DNA of 64,000 nucleotides from Anoplopoma fimbria. Its lineage: Eukaryota; Chordata; Actinopteri; Perciformes; Anoplopomatidae. The stretch's first letter is position 1. Every line of letters starts with the position of its first letter. A program made the translations under genes and the position numbers. The stretch covers positions 10,927,098-10,991,097 of the forward strand of contig NC_072451.1 in assembly GCF_027596085.1 (NCBI RefSeq), read 5' to 3'. Of this stretch, positions 21,160-32,893 are shown piece after piece. Below the pieces are notes generated by a model, which did no database searches, was not told where the DNA came from, and was given only the letters and a program-made list of their open reading frames with translations.

Positions 21160-24146
21160 ATGACTCGAGACCCTGTGGGCCCACCACCCGCAGGGATAGG
21201 CATTGGGGTCGGGTGCAATGTGAGCTGGGCAGCAGGCTGGGGCGGGAACCTGGGCGTGCTGACCCCCGGCATCACAGACTAGCTCTAGGGACGTGGAATG
21301 TCACCTCTCTGGCGGGGAAGGAACCGGAGCTGGTGCGGGAGGTGGAACGCTACCAACTAGATATAGTTGGGCTCACCTCCACGCATAGCACCGGTTCTGG
21401 AACCAAACTCCTGGAGAGGGGCTGGACTTTTTCCTTTTCCAGAGTTGCCCAGGGTGAGAGGCGCCGGGCGGGTGTAGGGATACTCACGAGCCCCCAGGCT
21501 GAGCGCCGCTGTTCTGGAGTTCTCCCCGGAGAACGAGAGGGTCGCCTCTCTGCGACTGGGAATCGCAGGGGGAAAGTCTCTGACTGTCGTTTGTGACTAT
21601 GCACCGAACGGCAGTTCGGAGTACGCGGCCTTCTTGGAGTCCTTGGGTGGTGTTCTGGAAAGGGCGCCGACTGGGGACTCCATAGTTCTTCTGGGAGACT
21701 TCAACGCTCACGTGGGTAACGATGGAGAAACCTGGTGGGGTGTGATTGGGAGGAACGGCCTGCCCGATCTGAACCCGAGTGGTGCTTTGTTGTTGGACTC
21801 TGTGCTAGTCATGGACTGTCCATAACAAACACCATGTTTGAGCATAGGGAGGTTCATAAGTGTACTTGGTACCACAACACCCTAGGCCAAAGGTCTATGA
21901 TCGACTTTGTAGTTGTGTCATCAGACCTGCGGCCGTATGTCTTGGACACTCGGGTGAAGAGAGGAGCAGAGCTGTCAACTGATCACCACCTGGTGGTGAG
22001 TTGGATCAGGTGGTGGGGGAGGCTGCCGGACAGACCCGGTAAACCCAAACGTGTAGTGAGGGTGAACTGGGAACGTCTGGCTGAGGATCCTGTCCGCAAG
22101 GTCTTCAACTCCCACCTCCGGAATAATTTCTCGTGCATCCCGGGGGAGGCTGGGGACATGGAATCCAAGTGGGCCATGTTCAAATCCTCCATTGTGGAAG
22201 CTGCTGCTAGGAGTTGTGGTCGGAAGGCGATCGGTGCCTGTCGTGGCGGCAATCCGAGAACCCGCTGGTGGACACCAGTGGTGAAGGAGGCCGTCAAGCT
22301 GAAGAAGGAGGCCTTTTGGGCTTGGTTGTCCGAGGGGTCTCCTGAATCAGCAGGCAGGTACCGGTTGGCCAGAAGGGCTGCAGCGGTTGCTGAGGCAAAA
22401 ACCCGGGTGTGGGAGGAGTTTGGCGAGGCCATGGAGAAGGACTTTCGAATGGCCTCAAGGAAGTTCTGGCAAACCGTGAGACGACTCAGAAAGGGGAAAC
22501 AGGGCTTTTCTCAGGCTGTGCTCAGCAGGGGAGGAGAACTGCAGACCCGGACTGGGGATATTGTCGAGCGGTGGAAAGGACACTTTGAGGAACTCCTGAA
22601 CCCGACCAACACGTCCTCTGTGGAAGAGGCAGAGTCTGAAGACTCAGGGGAAGACTCGTCCATATGCCTGGCGGAGGTCGTTGAGGTAGTTAAAAAGCTC
22701 TTCAGCGGCAAAGCGCCAGGAGTGGATGAGATTCGACCGGAGATGCTAAAGGCTCTGGACATTGTTGGGCTGTCTTGGTTGACACGTCTCTTCACTGTCG
22801 CATGGAAGTCGGGTACAGTGCCTGTGGAGTGGCAGACCGGGGTGGTGGTTCCCATTTTCAAAAGGGGGACCGGAGAGTGTGCTCCAATTATAGGGGTATC
22901 ACACTGCTCAGCCTCCCCGGGAAAGTTTACTCCAGGGTGCTGGAAAGGCGTGGAACAGCGGACCAACTCTTTACCCTTGCAGGTCTGTTGGAGGGTGCAT
23001 GGGAGTTTGCTCATCCAGTCTACATGTGTTTTGTGGACTTGGAGAAGGCCTTCGACCGTGTCCCTCGGGGAATCCTGTGGGGGGTACTGCGGGAATATGG
23101 GGTACCTGGTTCGTTACTACGAGCCATTCGGTCCTTGTATGACCAAAGTGAGAGCTGTGTCCGGATACGCGGCACAAAGTCGAGCTTGTTCCCAGTGCGT
23201 GTTGGCCTCCGCCAGGGCTGCCCATTGTCACCAATCCTGTTTGTGATTTTCATGGACAGGATTTCAAGGCGCAGCCGGGGGGAGGAGAGTTTCCGGTTTG
23301 GGGACCTCAGAATCGCATCCCTGCTTTTTGCAGATGATGTGGTTCTGTTGGCTTCTTCAGAACGTGACCTTCAGCATGCACTGGGGTGGTTCACAGCCGA
23401 GTGTGAAGCGGTCGGGATGTGAGTCAGTACCTCCAAGTCTGAGGCCATGGTTCTCTTCCGGAAAACGGTGGATTGCACCCTCTGGGTTGGGAGTGAGTCA
23501 CTGCCCCAAGCGAGGGAGTTCAAGTATCTCGGGATCTTATTCACGAGTGAGGGTAAAATGGAGCGGGAGATGGACAGGTGGTTCGGTGCAGCGTCAGCAG
23601 TGATGCGGGCGTTGTACCGGACCGTTTTGGTGAAGAAGGAGCTGAGCCGTAAGGCAAAGCTCTCGATTTACCAGTCCATCTACGTTCCAACCCTCACCTA
23701 TGGTCATGAGCTTTGGGTAGTGACCGAAAGAATGAGATTGCGAATACAAGCGGCCGAAATGAGCTTCCTTCGTAGGGTGGCTGGGCTCAGCCTTAGAGAT
23801 AGGGTGAGGAGCTCAGACATCCGGAGGGAGCTCGGAGTAGAGCCGCTGCTCCTTCGCGTCGAAAGGGGCCAGCTGAGGTGGCTCGGGCATCTGATCAGGA
23901 TGCCTCCTGGACGCCTCCCTTTAGAGGTTGTCCAGGCACGTCCAACTGGTAAGAGGCCCCGGGGTAGACCCAGAACATGCTGGAGAGATTATATATCTCG
24001 TCTGGCCTGGGAACGCCTCAGGGTTCCCCAGGAGGAGCTGGAAAGTGTTGCTGGGGAGAAGGACGTCTGGAGGACCCTCCTTAGCTTGCTGCCCCCGCGA
24101 CCCGGCCCCGGATAAGCGGAAGGAAATGGATGGATGGATGGATGAT
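21160..24146 (+). mobile_element. Rex3 LINE (RTE clade), nearly full length but broken
   Basis: The element carries an apurinic-type endonuclease region, a reverse transcriptase and the typical short 3' end, GCGGAAGGAAATGGATGGA followed by (TGGA)n at about 24127-24146. The stretch TGGCAGACCGGGGTGGTGGT (22831 region) matches, to my recollection, a published Rex3 primer used in fish cytogenetics, and CAGGGCTGCCCATTGTCACC (near 23216) resembles the partner primer. Rex3 moves by target-primed reverse transcription. The 5' limit is approximate. Confidence 0.8.
21270..24115 (+). pseudogene. Rex3 endonuclease/reverse transcriptase ORF, multiply disabled
   Basis: Reading 5' to 3', endonuclease start GTWNVTSLAGKEPELVREVE (21291 on) and later [11 protein letters not shown] and DFVVVSSDLRP with STDHHLV, then a basic linker, RT entry (FSGKAPGVDEIRPEMLKAL, near 22700), VDLEKAFDRVPRGILWGVL, VGLRQGCPLSPILFV, the active-site box LLFADDVVLLAS (near 23325) and the C-terminal RRPRGRPRTCWRDYISR-like tail. 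Frame changes occur near 21600, 21740 and 22880. A stretch of roughly 25 codons is missing after VYSRVLERR (near 22950), and a TGA at 23420-23422 interrupts the frame after the active site. No functional protein is expected. Confidence 0.75.
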
Positions 24147-27100
24147 TGAGATTCAAGGCTTGAACTTCGTGTAGCTCGTCTGCTCGGCTGAATGCGTTGT
24201 GGCGAGCTCTGATAGGTAATCTGCCGTAGCACCCAGGCACGACAAACCCCTCAGGAGTCTATATAATACAATAGTGGAACAGAGGGAGTGAGGTAGGCGG
24301 GTATTTGTTGATATGCAGAAGGTGGCAAGGTTGAGGAGTGGTCCTGCTCCTGAAATTCTGCTAGGTAGCTCCAATCAAATCCACCACTTTGACGGTCTGT
24401 TCAAAGAAATCCCATGGTGCTGCCTTCAAGAAATACTTGGATATGGAAAGAGACATCATGCAGGACTACCTCCACACACGTGCCTGGTATTCAGGGCCAC
24501 CTGAATACTTTAGCAGGATGTTCAAAGATTTCCTCCCCAAAGGTACTTCATAGTGTGTTATGGTGGCTACTCCCATGCACTTGGCATGTTGAAGACCTGC
24601 TGGGGGTCCCTGTTGTTCAGGGCCTTGGAGATGGACCTCCCTTCTGCGCCTGTGGTCCTCACTGCCTGTGCTGTACAATATTTGAGGGGACATCCTCAAA
24701 CCAATTCAGGATATGGAGGACCCCCTGTACCTTCTCTGTGTCCAGCTGGGTTGAAGAGGAGTAAATCTGCCGGAGGGAAGGCTGGCAGGTCAACTCTCTG
24801 CTCCACCTGTACATATTGCTGGCTTACAGGAGTACAATTATTCAACACCCTCCTTTTTTTTACAGGCCACATTTTTTATAAGTACCTTGTCCTGCCCTGC
24901 CTTTGTTTTGCAGACGTTGTGTTAACTGTGTGGACCTTCAGATATATATCTGGTCTTATTTATAGATTATTATTCCTCATTCCAAACCCTGGCGATTTTG
25001 AATCCCTCTTGTTTGCTGTAAAGTGTATTTTTCGTATTGTTATTTGTATGTCATTATGTGTACAACAAGCTGCTCAAAAACAAACCCCTAGTTGGATAGA
25101 TACCGTTGTTTGTATTGTAGCCTACACTGCACACTTGAAATTTGTACCATCTGACAGATATTGAAACCCCAAACTGAGATAGGAATATGAACATTTTTTA
25201 TTTATTCAACACTGAAACAAAAAGATTGCCAAAAAATAAATTAGATTTCAAACCTAATACAACAAGTATTTAGGCTCTACTGTAGGTAATTTACAATACA
25301 AGTGAACAATTAATCCAATTTAAATTTTACTAACAAGTTCTTTGAATAGGTCCAAAAAACATTCAGATTTTATTTAAGGTGAGACACTACAGGCAGAAAC
25401 ATTATTATTTTCATGCGCTGGCCAATTTAGACACTTTATTTTGCTTCCATAACATTTTTTTCTTTCAGATAAATGGAAAGAAAACATTCAAAATACACTT
25501 TTCTGTGTGTATTTTAATACTTTGTCTATTCGGGTCCATAGATTTCTCCTAAATTCACCAAAAGTTAGTTAGATAATGCCTCATTTGCATATTTAAACAT
25601 AACATTTGAGAAAAAGATCATTGTCTCAAAGTAAGTAATCAACTGTGGAAGTTGTATGGTGATATCTATTAGTAAATGTTTTACCTTCCTCACCTGTGTG
25701 TTTTTGTCCTATAATTCTGTTTCTTCTCAGACTCTGAGCCAGCAATCTCCACTTCAGTAGCACTATTTACCAAACTTTACAGTTTTATTCGTAGTGATAC
25801 AAAGAGATTTCCAAAATTCCATGTGAAACAAGCTTTGACACTAATAGTTCAACAAAATGCAACAGGAATTTTGAACCTGGCTTCATCCAATGTCCAGATT
25901 TATGTTTTGGAAATGTGGAAAATTAGCACATATTTAATTAGGTAGTGCCTAATTTACATATTTAAACAAGAAAAAATTGGTAATGCATAAAATAAACGTC
26001 TTAATGTTAGTAATGAACCGGTGAAGTATCTTGGTGGTATTTTTAAGTAAAAATGTTCTATTCACTTGGTGTCTATAGTTCTTGAAAGGAGGTGCTAAGG
26101 TTAGACTTTTTTTTATGTATCCAATCATTTCACATTTTTCCAGTCTTAAACTTCACAGACGTTACATACTAGTATCAGCTCCTGTATCTTGTTTCCTTTC
26201 ACTCCTTGGATGATGGCTATGGTTTCAATCCACATGCACATTCCATTGTGTTATTTCAAGCCCACCTTCAAAAGTGAACAAAATCCAGTCCTACTTGATC
26301 TCGATGTAGCCAACATGGGTTTTTTAATTCTTGGGCATAATTAAATGCAGAGTTGTCGGTTTTTTCATTGCATATCAGTGTAGACATGCCCACTCTCTGA
26401 AACACTAGGAAGCAGCTCTATATATCACACATGTGATGAGCTGAAAAGATGCATGTTCTATGTCCAAAAATACAAGAGGGATGTCATTGTTTTTGTATTC
26501 CTGGTTTAAACCGAAGAAGAGATCAGAACATAATGTTTAGAGGAAGACACCAAAGTAACCATGTGAGTTGTATATGAACGTTACCATGAATACACTCACT
26601 GTAATCTGATTGTCTGTATGGAGAGTGTATACAGAAATCTACCAATAGGTGTTTACCGAGAGCCCATACACACACATGAGGGAGTCCACACGTGTGGTTT
26701 CAGACAGACTGTGACAGACTTACATGAAACTCAGGCTCATGTAACTGTGTTAGGGTAGGACAACTTTTTTTCTCTGTCATTCTTATCGTATAAAATGCAG
26801 AACAGCTTTTTTTCCATGTCTGAATGGAAATATTGATATTTTAGTTCATAAAATATGATAAGATTGAAAGATCTGTTTTTCACACAAACTATTTGCGCAA
26901 TGAAATGCTCATACACCTTTTCCCGTCAGAATTAGAGCATCTATGCAGGTTTAAATACACTCCTTTCCAATTGCCAGTAGAGTATGCCTTTCTGTTTTTT
27001 TAAACTGGGAAAATGCTTCTCTTTTTTTTTTGTTGCTGTCCAGTTTGAATGAAGTGCATCTTGCAGTAAAATCACTGTTTCTGTCAATGGAGTCTTATGG

Positions 27101-27327
27101 TTTTTAGGAGCGTGTATACTGGCGGTTTCTTTTAACATCTAACTCTTTGAATTATGGGTGTGAAAAGACTAACCAGACCAGGAGTTTTATTTTGTTTCTT
27201 TTGAAAACAAATATATACAGAAGGCTTTTAATCCTCACTGCTTCTGTATCAATATGAAGTAGCACACAAGAGACAGCCTCGGGCCTTAGGAGTCCACAGC
27301 TCATCTCCATCTTGACTCTTACTCTAC
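24147..27327. other. Mostly featureless intergenic DNA
   Basis: AT-rich, especially 25200-27100. A stop-free stretch at about 24400-24540 reads KKYLDMERDIMQDYLHTRAW and then YFSRMFKDFLPK before a stop; it looks coding-like but I cannot place it. If the exon at 27328-27456 is real, part of 26000-27327 may be its 3' untranslated region. Confidence 0.4.
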
Positions 27328-27456
27328 TCACAGCCACACTAAATACATAAGTTTATGGCTGTTTTTTGAGGGGTCAAAGTGGGGGTCATCATGAATAACG
27401 GTCACAAAGTTGCCCCGATCTTCCACCAGCGGGCCATCAAAGAGTCCTGCCAGACG
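27328..27456 (-). CDS. Candidate terminal exon of an unidentified host gene
   Basis: On the minus strand a good splice acceptor (CTGTCTTTCAG, complement of 27457-27467) is followed by 42 open codons and a TGA at 27328-27330. The frame reads RLAGLFDGPLVEDRGNFVTV then IHDDPHFDPSKNS and ends LVWL. The other two frames close quickly. The composition, Asp/Gly/Pro-rich with balanced hydrophobics, looks like a real protein end rather than a repeat. I do not recognise the gene, and the upstream exon would have to lie beyond 27470 and has not been found. It could also be an old pseudogene exon. Confidence 0.4.
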   Translation of the reverse strand, partial: RLAGLFDGPLVEDRGNFVTVIHDDPHFDPSKNSHKLMYLVWL

Positions 27457-28284
27457 CTGAAAGACAGATAAATGTGTGTGCAGCATGTACAATTCAACAT
27501 AGACACAAAGCTCACTATTGTCTGGTCCACTTCAGTGTCTGCACATGTAGAAGCTCATGTAATAATGTGTTGAGAACCTCATAACATACCACAACCTTTT
27601 TCAAGGTTTATTATTTACCCATTGTTCCCTCAGGGCAGCAGTGAGTGCGATGTGAGTGCAGTTTATTGCAGTTATCATTTTGCAACAATTCAAACCGGCA
27701 ATCATCAAAGAATTCCTTTGTGATTTATAACATAAACTTGGAATATTCCCGCAATTTGAATATGCATTTATGGGTGGGGTGCACAGAGTGAACATTTATT
27801 TTCAGAGCATGACAGACACAGTCTACTGAGAGTTAACACCATTTTTCAAACTGCGCAGCATACTGTAATTTCAGCGTTACTGAGTATGTTCCGGTGGCCA
27901 AAAAATCTTAAGCCCACCCATCATGATTGTGGCACAGTGATGGCTCGGCAAGTCTGATGTAATTGAAAATTAAAACAAACTGAGTTGTTCAATGCAATGG
28001 TGTGGTAAATTTGGAATAAAAAACTTTAACAATAGGGACATACAATTGGGAAAATACAGTTGGGAAAATACAGACATCAGTCTATGATATCCTTTCAAAA
28101 AGGTTACTCCTCTATTTTTGTGCCATTTCCTACGAAAGCCAGCAACACATATCAATTTCTGCTCGTTACATGTATTCAGTCTTTTCATAATATACCTGTC
28201 TTCACAGGAAACTTAGTTAGGTTTTGGTATAGAAAGCATAAACCTGAGCAAAAGTACAGTGCAGAAGCAAATTACTGCGAAAAC
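27457..28284. other. Intergenic or intronic DNA, nothing recognised
   Basis: Non-coding sequence between the candidate exon and the 3' tail of the minus-strand LINE. It would be intronic if 27328-27456 is a genuine terminal exon. Confidence 0.4.
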
Positions 28285-28376
28285 AATAAGTGCAACAAAC
28301 TAATACAAATACAATAAGTGCAACGAACTGATACGAATACAATAAGTGCAACAAACTAATACGAATGCAATAAGTG
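28285..28376 (-). repeat. 28-bp tandem repeats forming the LINE 3' tail
   Basis: On the plus strand the unit CAATAAGTGCAACAAACTAA plus TACAAATA repeats about three and a half times, with single-base changes, directly next to the stop codon of the polymerase frame. It takes the place of a poly(A) tail. Confidence 0.8.
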
Positions 28377-30320
28377 CTACGAGGAAGGCTCAGGGTAGTA
28401 CTTCTTGAAGAGGTGAGTTTTTAGCCTGCGCCGAAAGATGGGCAGCGACTCTGCTGTCCTGACGTCAGTGGGGAGTTCATTCCACCACTGTGGGGCCAGG
28501 ACAGAAAAAAGCTGTGACCGGGTCGATCGGCCGCAGGGATCTCTGAGCGACGGGGCAACCAATCGCCCTGAGGCAGCAGAGCGAAGTGGTCGGGCGGGGG
28601 TGTAGTGCTTGACCATGGCCTGGAGATAGGAAGGGGCTGTTCCGTTCACTGCCCTGTAGGCTAGCACCAGAGTCTTAAACTGGATGCGAGCTCTTACAGG
28701 GAGCCAGTGTAGAGAACAGAGACGGGAAGTTGTGTGGGAGAACTTGGGGCGATTGAACACCAGACGAGCTGCAGCTTTCTGGACAAGCTCCAGAGGTCTG
28801 ATGGCCGACGCCGGGGCTCCGGCAAGTAGTGAGTTGCAGTAGTCCAGGCGGGAAATGACAAGAGCCTGGATGAGCACCTGCGCCGTCTCGTCAGTGAGGA
28901 AGGGGCGAATCATCCTGATGTTGTAGAGGAGGAATCTGCAGGAGCGTGTGACCGATGCAATGTTTGCTGAGAACGACAGTTGGTCGTCCAGGGTCACACT
29001 CAGATTCCTCACAGTCCGAGTTGGCGTCACCACGGCATCATCAATGGTGATGGACAGGTCTCGGTGCGGGCAACCCTTCCCCGGGAGGAACAGTAGCTCG
29101 GTTTTGTCCAGGTTGAGCTTCAGGTGGTGTGTCGCCATCCACTTCGAGATGTCAGCCAAGCACGCAGCAATGCGTGCCTCCACTTGGGTGTCAAAGGGGG
29201 GAAATGACAAGACCAGCTGGGTGTCATCGGCATAACAATGGTAAGAGAAGTCATGCGAGCGAATAACAGAACCCAGAGATGTTGTGTAGAGCGAGAAGAG
29301 AAGGGGGCCCAGAACTAAACCTTGTGGAACCCCCGTAGTCAACATGCGTGGTTCCGACACGGCCCCCCTCCATGTCACCTGGTAGGATCGACCTGTCAGG
29401 TAGGATGCAAACAGGGAGAGTGCAGAGCCTGAGACGCCTATCCCCTCGAGGGTGGAGAGGAGGATCTGGTGGTTCACCGTGTCAAACGCCGCTGACAGGT
29501 CCAGGAGAATCAGGACAGAGGAGAGAGAGTTCGTTCTCGCGGCGTGAAGCGACTCTGTCACCGCAAGGAGGGCTGTCTCTGACGAGTGACCCACCTTGAA
29601 CCCGGACTGGTGGGGGTCCAAGAGGTTGTTCTGGTGGAGGTAGGAAGACAGTTGTTTAAAGACAGCACGTTCAAGTGTTTTGGATAGAAAGGGTAGAAGA
29701 GAAACTGGTCTGAAGTTCTTCAGAAGGGGGGTGACTCTGGCAGTCTTGAAAGCCGAGGGAAAGCATCCTGAAACAAGAGATGTGTTGATGAGGTGGGTGA
29801 GGAAAGGAAGGAGTTCAGTCGCAATAGACTGAAGAAGAGGGGAGGGGATCGGGTCAAGGGAGCACATGGTGGGGCGGTTAGATGTAACAAGGTCGAGGAC
29901 CTCATTAGGGGAGAGGGGAGCAAAATAGGGTAAGATGGGGTGTGGAGAGGGAAGGGGGAGCTGAGGGGGAAGAGCTGGAGAGGGTAGAGAGGGAGAGGGT
30001 GGACAGGGAGAGGGGGGCTGAGAGAAGGACGATCTGATGTTGTTTACCTTCTTGTCAAAGAAGTTGGCGAAATCATCAGGGAGAAGGGAGGAAGTAGGAG
30101 GAGGGGGTGGGGGTTGGAGGAGTGAAGAGAAAGTTTCGAAGAGCTTTTTAGGATTGGAAGCAGAGATTAGGATTTTAGAGCGGAAGAAAGCCGCTTTAGC
30201 AGTAGCTAGAGAGGAGGAAAAAGTGGAAAGGAGAGATTGGAAGTTAAGAAGGTCCTCCGGGAGTTCGCCTTTTCTCCGTTTACGCTCAGCCGCTCTTAAG
30301 CTCCGTCTGTCAGTATGCAC
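28377..30320 (-). pseudogene. L2-type LINE ORF2, reverse transcriptase half
   Basis: The 647-codon frame starts in the linker after the endonuclease (RRSLRAAERKRRKGELPEDL), has a Pro/Ser-rich stretch (codons ~70-130), then the polymerase: SNRPTMCSLDPIPSPLLQ, FRPVSLLPFLSKTLERAVFK, DPHQSGFKVGHSSETALL, ILLDLSAAFDTVNHQILL, GVPQGLVLGPLLFSLYT, the catalytic HCYADDTQLVLSF, and the C-terminal SRLDYCNSLLAGAP and LHSLHWLPV-like block. Between VTPLLKN and FRPVSLL about a dozen residues usual for the clade appear to be missing in frame. Upstream, the join to the endonuclease frame is broken. The protein would make cDNA of its own RNA at a nicked target; this copy probably cannot. Confidence 0.75.
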
Positions 30321-30521
30321 TGAGTCCGACAGCCATGGGCAGGACGAGTTGGCCGTGCAGGCCTGGAGGTGAAGGGACAGAGATTGTCCTAAGAAGAGGA
30401 AAGGGTGGAGAGGAGAAGATCAGTAGCAGTATCGGGGGATAGGAGAGAGAAGGATTCAGGGTCAGGGAGGGCAGAGGTAATGGAAGAGGAAAGATCAGCG
30501 GGGGAGAGGGTGCGGAGATGA

Positions 30522-31337
30522 CTACGGGTAAACCATGTGGGTAGGTGGGGGAAGTAAGGGGGGAGAGGAGAGGGAGAGGGAGTAGGACATGAAATAGTGG
30601 TCCGAGAGCTGGAGGGGAGTGGCAGAGAGGTTAGCAGTAGAACAGTGTCTAGTGAAGATAAGATCCAGCTGGTTGCCGGCCTTGTGGGTAGGAGGAGAAG
30701 AGGAGTGGTAAAGGTAAAATGAGGAGAGGAAGGAAAGCAGAGGTTCTAATTTATCAAACTGGATGTTGAAGTCGCCGAGCATGATGAGTGCGGAGCCATC
30801 GTCATGGAAGTGCAAGACTAGTGTGTCAAGCTCCTCCAGGAACTCACCAAGGGGGCCTGGTGGGTGATACACAACAGCAATGGTGAGCTTGACTGGATAA
30901 GTGACAGTAACAGCATGAAATTCGAAAGAGGAAGGGGAGAACTGTGGAACAGAGACAAGAGAGTATTTCCATTTTGGGGAAATTAGCAGGCCAGTGCCAC
31001 CACCTCGCCTCGCAGCTCTGGGAGTGTGAGAGAAAGAGTACACATCTGACAGAGCTGCGGGTGTGGTAGTGTTTTCTGGTGTGATCCAGGTCTCAGTTAG
31101 AGCAAGAAAGTTGAGGGAGAGCAAGGATGCGTAGCCTGAGATGAACTCAGCTTTCGGCACTGCCGACTGGCAATTCCAAAGCCCCCCTGACATCACTTGC
31201 TCACCATGAGCTGAGAGAGTGGGATAGATGAGATTAGTGGGGTCATGGCACCTGGGAGTGACCCACTGTCTACGTGACCACCGGACAGAGGAACAGACAG
31301 AAATAGGATGCAAACACATGGTAGTCAATAAAAACAA
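30522..31337 (-). pseudogene. L2-type LINE endonuclease half
   Basis: The frame reads as an apurinic/apyrimidinic-like endonuclease. GLWNCQSAVPKAEFISGYAS leads to FLALTETWITPENTT (metal-binding Glu in TETW), then GTGLLISPKWKYSLVSV, VVYHPPGPLGEFLEELDTL, MLGDFNIQFDK (Asp/Asn pair), NQLDLIFTRHCST and LSDHYFMSYSLSL (terminal Ser-Asp-His). All expected catalytic blocks are visible, which is unusual among old copies. It ends at a stop about 200 bp before the polymerase frame opens, so one or more frameshifts separate the two halves of what should be a single ORF. Confidence 0.75.
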
Positions 31338-31560
31338 ATTACTCGTGAAGTCTGGCTTGAAAAAATCGCCTTGTTGCCTTTGTTCGCCCTAGCCTTCGTT
31401 TGCCCGATGCTTGAAAGCTGACTAAACCACACCTCTCAAAACAGTTCCTGATTACAGAAACAGCACAGACAACAAAATCAGCAAAAAACACTAATACTTA
31501 AGCAGCCTTGGTACAGGTAAGAGCAACTTATAAAAGCAAAAACAATATACTTAGTCTATT

Positions 31561-32457
31561 CTAGCAGAATCAAGTAGTTCAGTATCCCTCCAGAAGTCAA
31601 ATACACTGACATTGACTCCTTGTTTCACATGAGGAACGAACAGCAGTACCTGGCTGAAAGATCTGTGTTTGTTGGACCCATCCACCTCTACACCTGCCCG
31701 CCTGCAAGGTGTGTGATTCAGCTGATGACTGAACATAAGTGCCTGGACATGTCGACTCAAGTGATTCACAGGACTAATGATGCTAACAAGTAACTTGACT
31801 AATGACTGACTTGTCAAAACAAAAAAGTGCAGTTTCACACAAAACAAGGCCACTGGTCTCCTGGTTGAAAGTCCTGTGTTTGTTTGACCCATCCAACCTC
31901 CTCTCCCATTCACCCTTTTTATACTACGTCAATTGCTCTGAAAAATCAAAAAATTATGGAGATGGGTTTATTTTGTAGTTAGTTGAAAGGTTGGTGCGTC
32001 TAAAGGTCACCCCTGTGTGTTGATATCAGAAGCCAACAGACAGCTTACAGTTGTTCGACGAGCGTTAAAACTATTTCACAAGACAAAAGCAAATATTAAA
32101 GAATAGTTTGAAAACAATAAATGAATTGTACTTTCCCGCTTTGTTTGTTTCTTTTTAATGACCCCTCAGATTTATCTTGGGACCCACAGGTAGGGAACCA
32201 CTGCTCTAGAAGGCACACAGTCTATAAATAGGCTATAATCAGCTTATGCAGAGTTTTATGTAGCAGATAAAATGGGTTTTCCCAACAAGGGGCCATTTTA
32301 ATATCTTCACGACTGTACTGAATCCTAGGAAATATATAAGTAGATACAGCCTCACATTGACCTGAAACATAATAATTGATGGAAATGTATGAATGTATTT
32401 AAAAAACATCCCCCACAGGATGAAAATATATGGAAAAAATGCTGTTAGAAATAACAG
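31561..32457. other. Non-coding DNA with two related short segments
   Basis: The segments near 31650-31690 and 31860-31900 share CTGTGTTTGTTGGACCCATCC-like text and are probably part of an old dispersed repeat, with weak relatives near 38650, 43140 and 53500. No gene is visible. Confidence 0.4.
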
Positions 32458-32849
32458 TGTAGCCGACTCTCGACTACCGTAGGTTCTCCCCAACACAGAT
32501 ACGGCTTCAGTGGGTAGGTTTAACAAAGGTATATTTATTTCATCCAAAATACAACACACAATGCGGACCGTCGTGCGCTCCCGCTTCGCTGCCCGGCTTC
32601 TCGGGCGCACTCGGTCCAACGTTCCCGGAACGCCACCACTCTGATGGCTTCACGCTCTCGTCTCAGTCCTCGTTCCGCGTGTGTGACTCTTCCTCCCCCG
32701 AACTCCTGTCTGCTCCTGCTTAAGTAGCTTCAGCCTAATTAGCACCACATTACAGCTGTCATGATTGAACTCACCACGGCACTGTTCCCATGAACCACTC
32801 CCACACCTCTCTCCCCTGCAGCTGAGCGCAGACCACGCCCACTGCCACA
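32458..32849 (-). repeat. 3' LTR of the Gmr1-like element
   Basis: On the minus strand it begins TGTGGCAGTGGGCGTGG and ends GAGTCGGCTACA (TG...CA ends). The left host flank is AACAG. Differences from the other LTR include two extra bases near 32577-32583. Confidence 0.9.
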
Positions 32850-32893
32850 TACCTCCACTGCCCGACTTAGGCCGGGGAGCCGTCCGGCCTAGC

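Larger units (their letters stand above)
28285..31400 (-). mobile_element. L2-type LINE, almost complete, minus strand
   Basis: The element reads leftwards: a 5' untranslated part (about 31340-31560), an endonuclease frame (30522-31337), a polymerase frame (28377-30320) and a 3' tail made of tandem 28-bp units (28285-28376). Both enzymatic halves are present, and only a frame change near 30320-30520 and a small deletion in the polymerase separate it from an intact copy. The 5' boundary is not fixed. Confidence 0.75.

Noticed and set aside
24553..25164. 203-codon ORF
   Set aside because: No recognisable domain, atypical composition, and the frame runs into AT-rich intergenic DNA.
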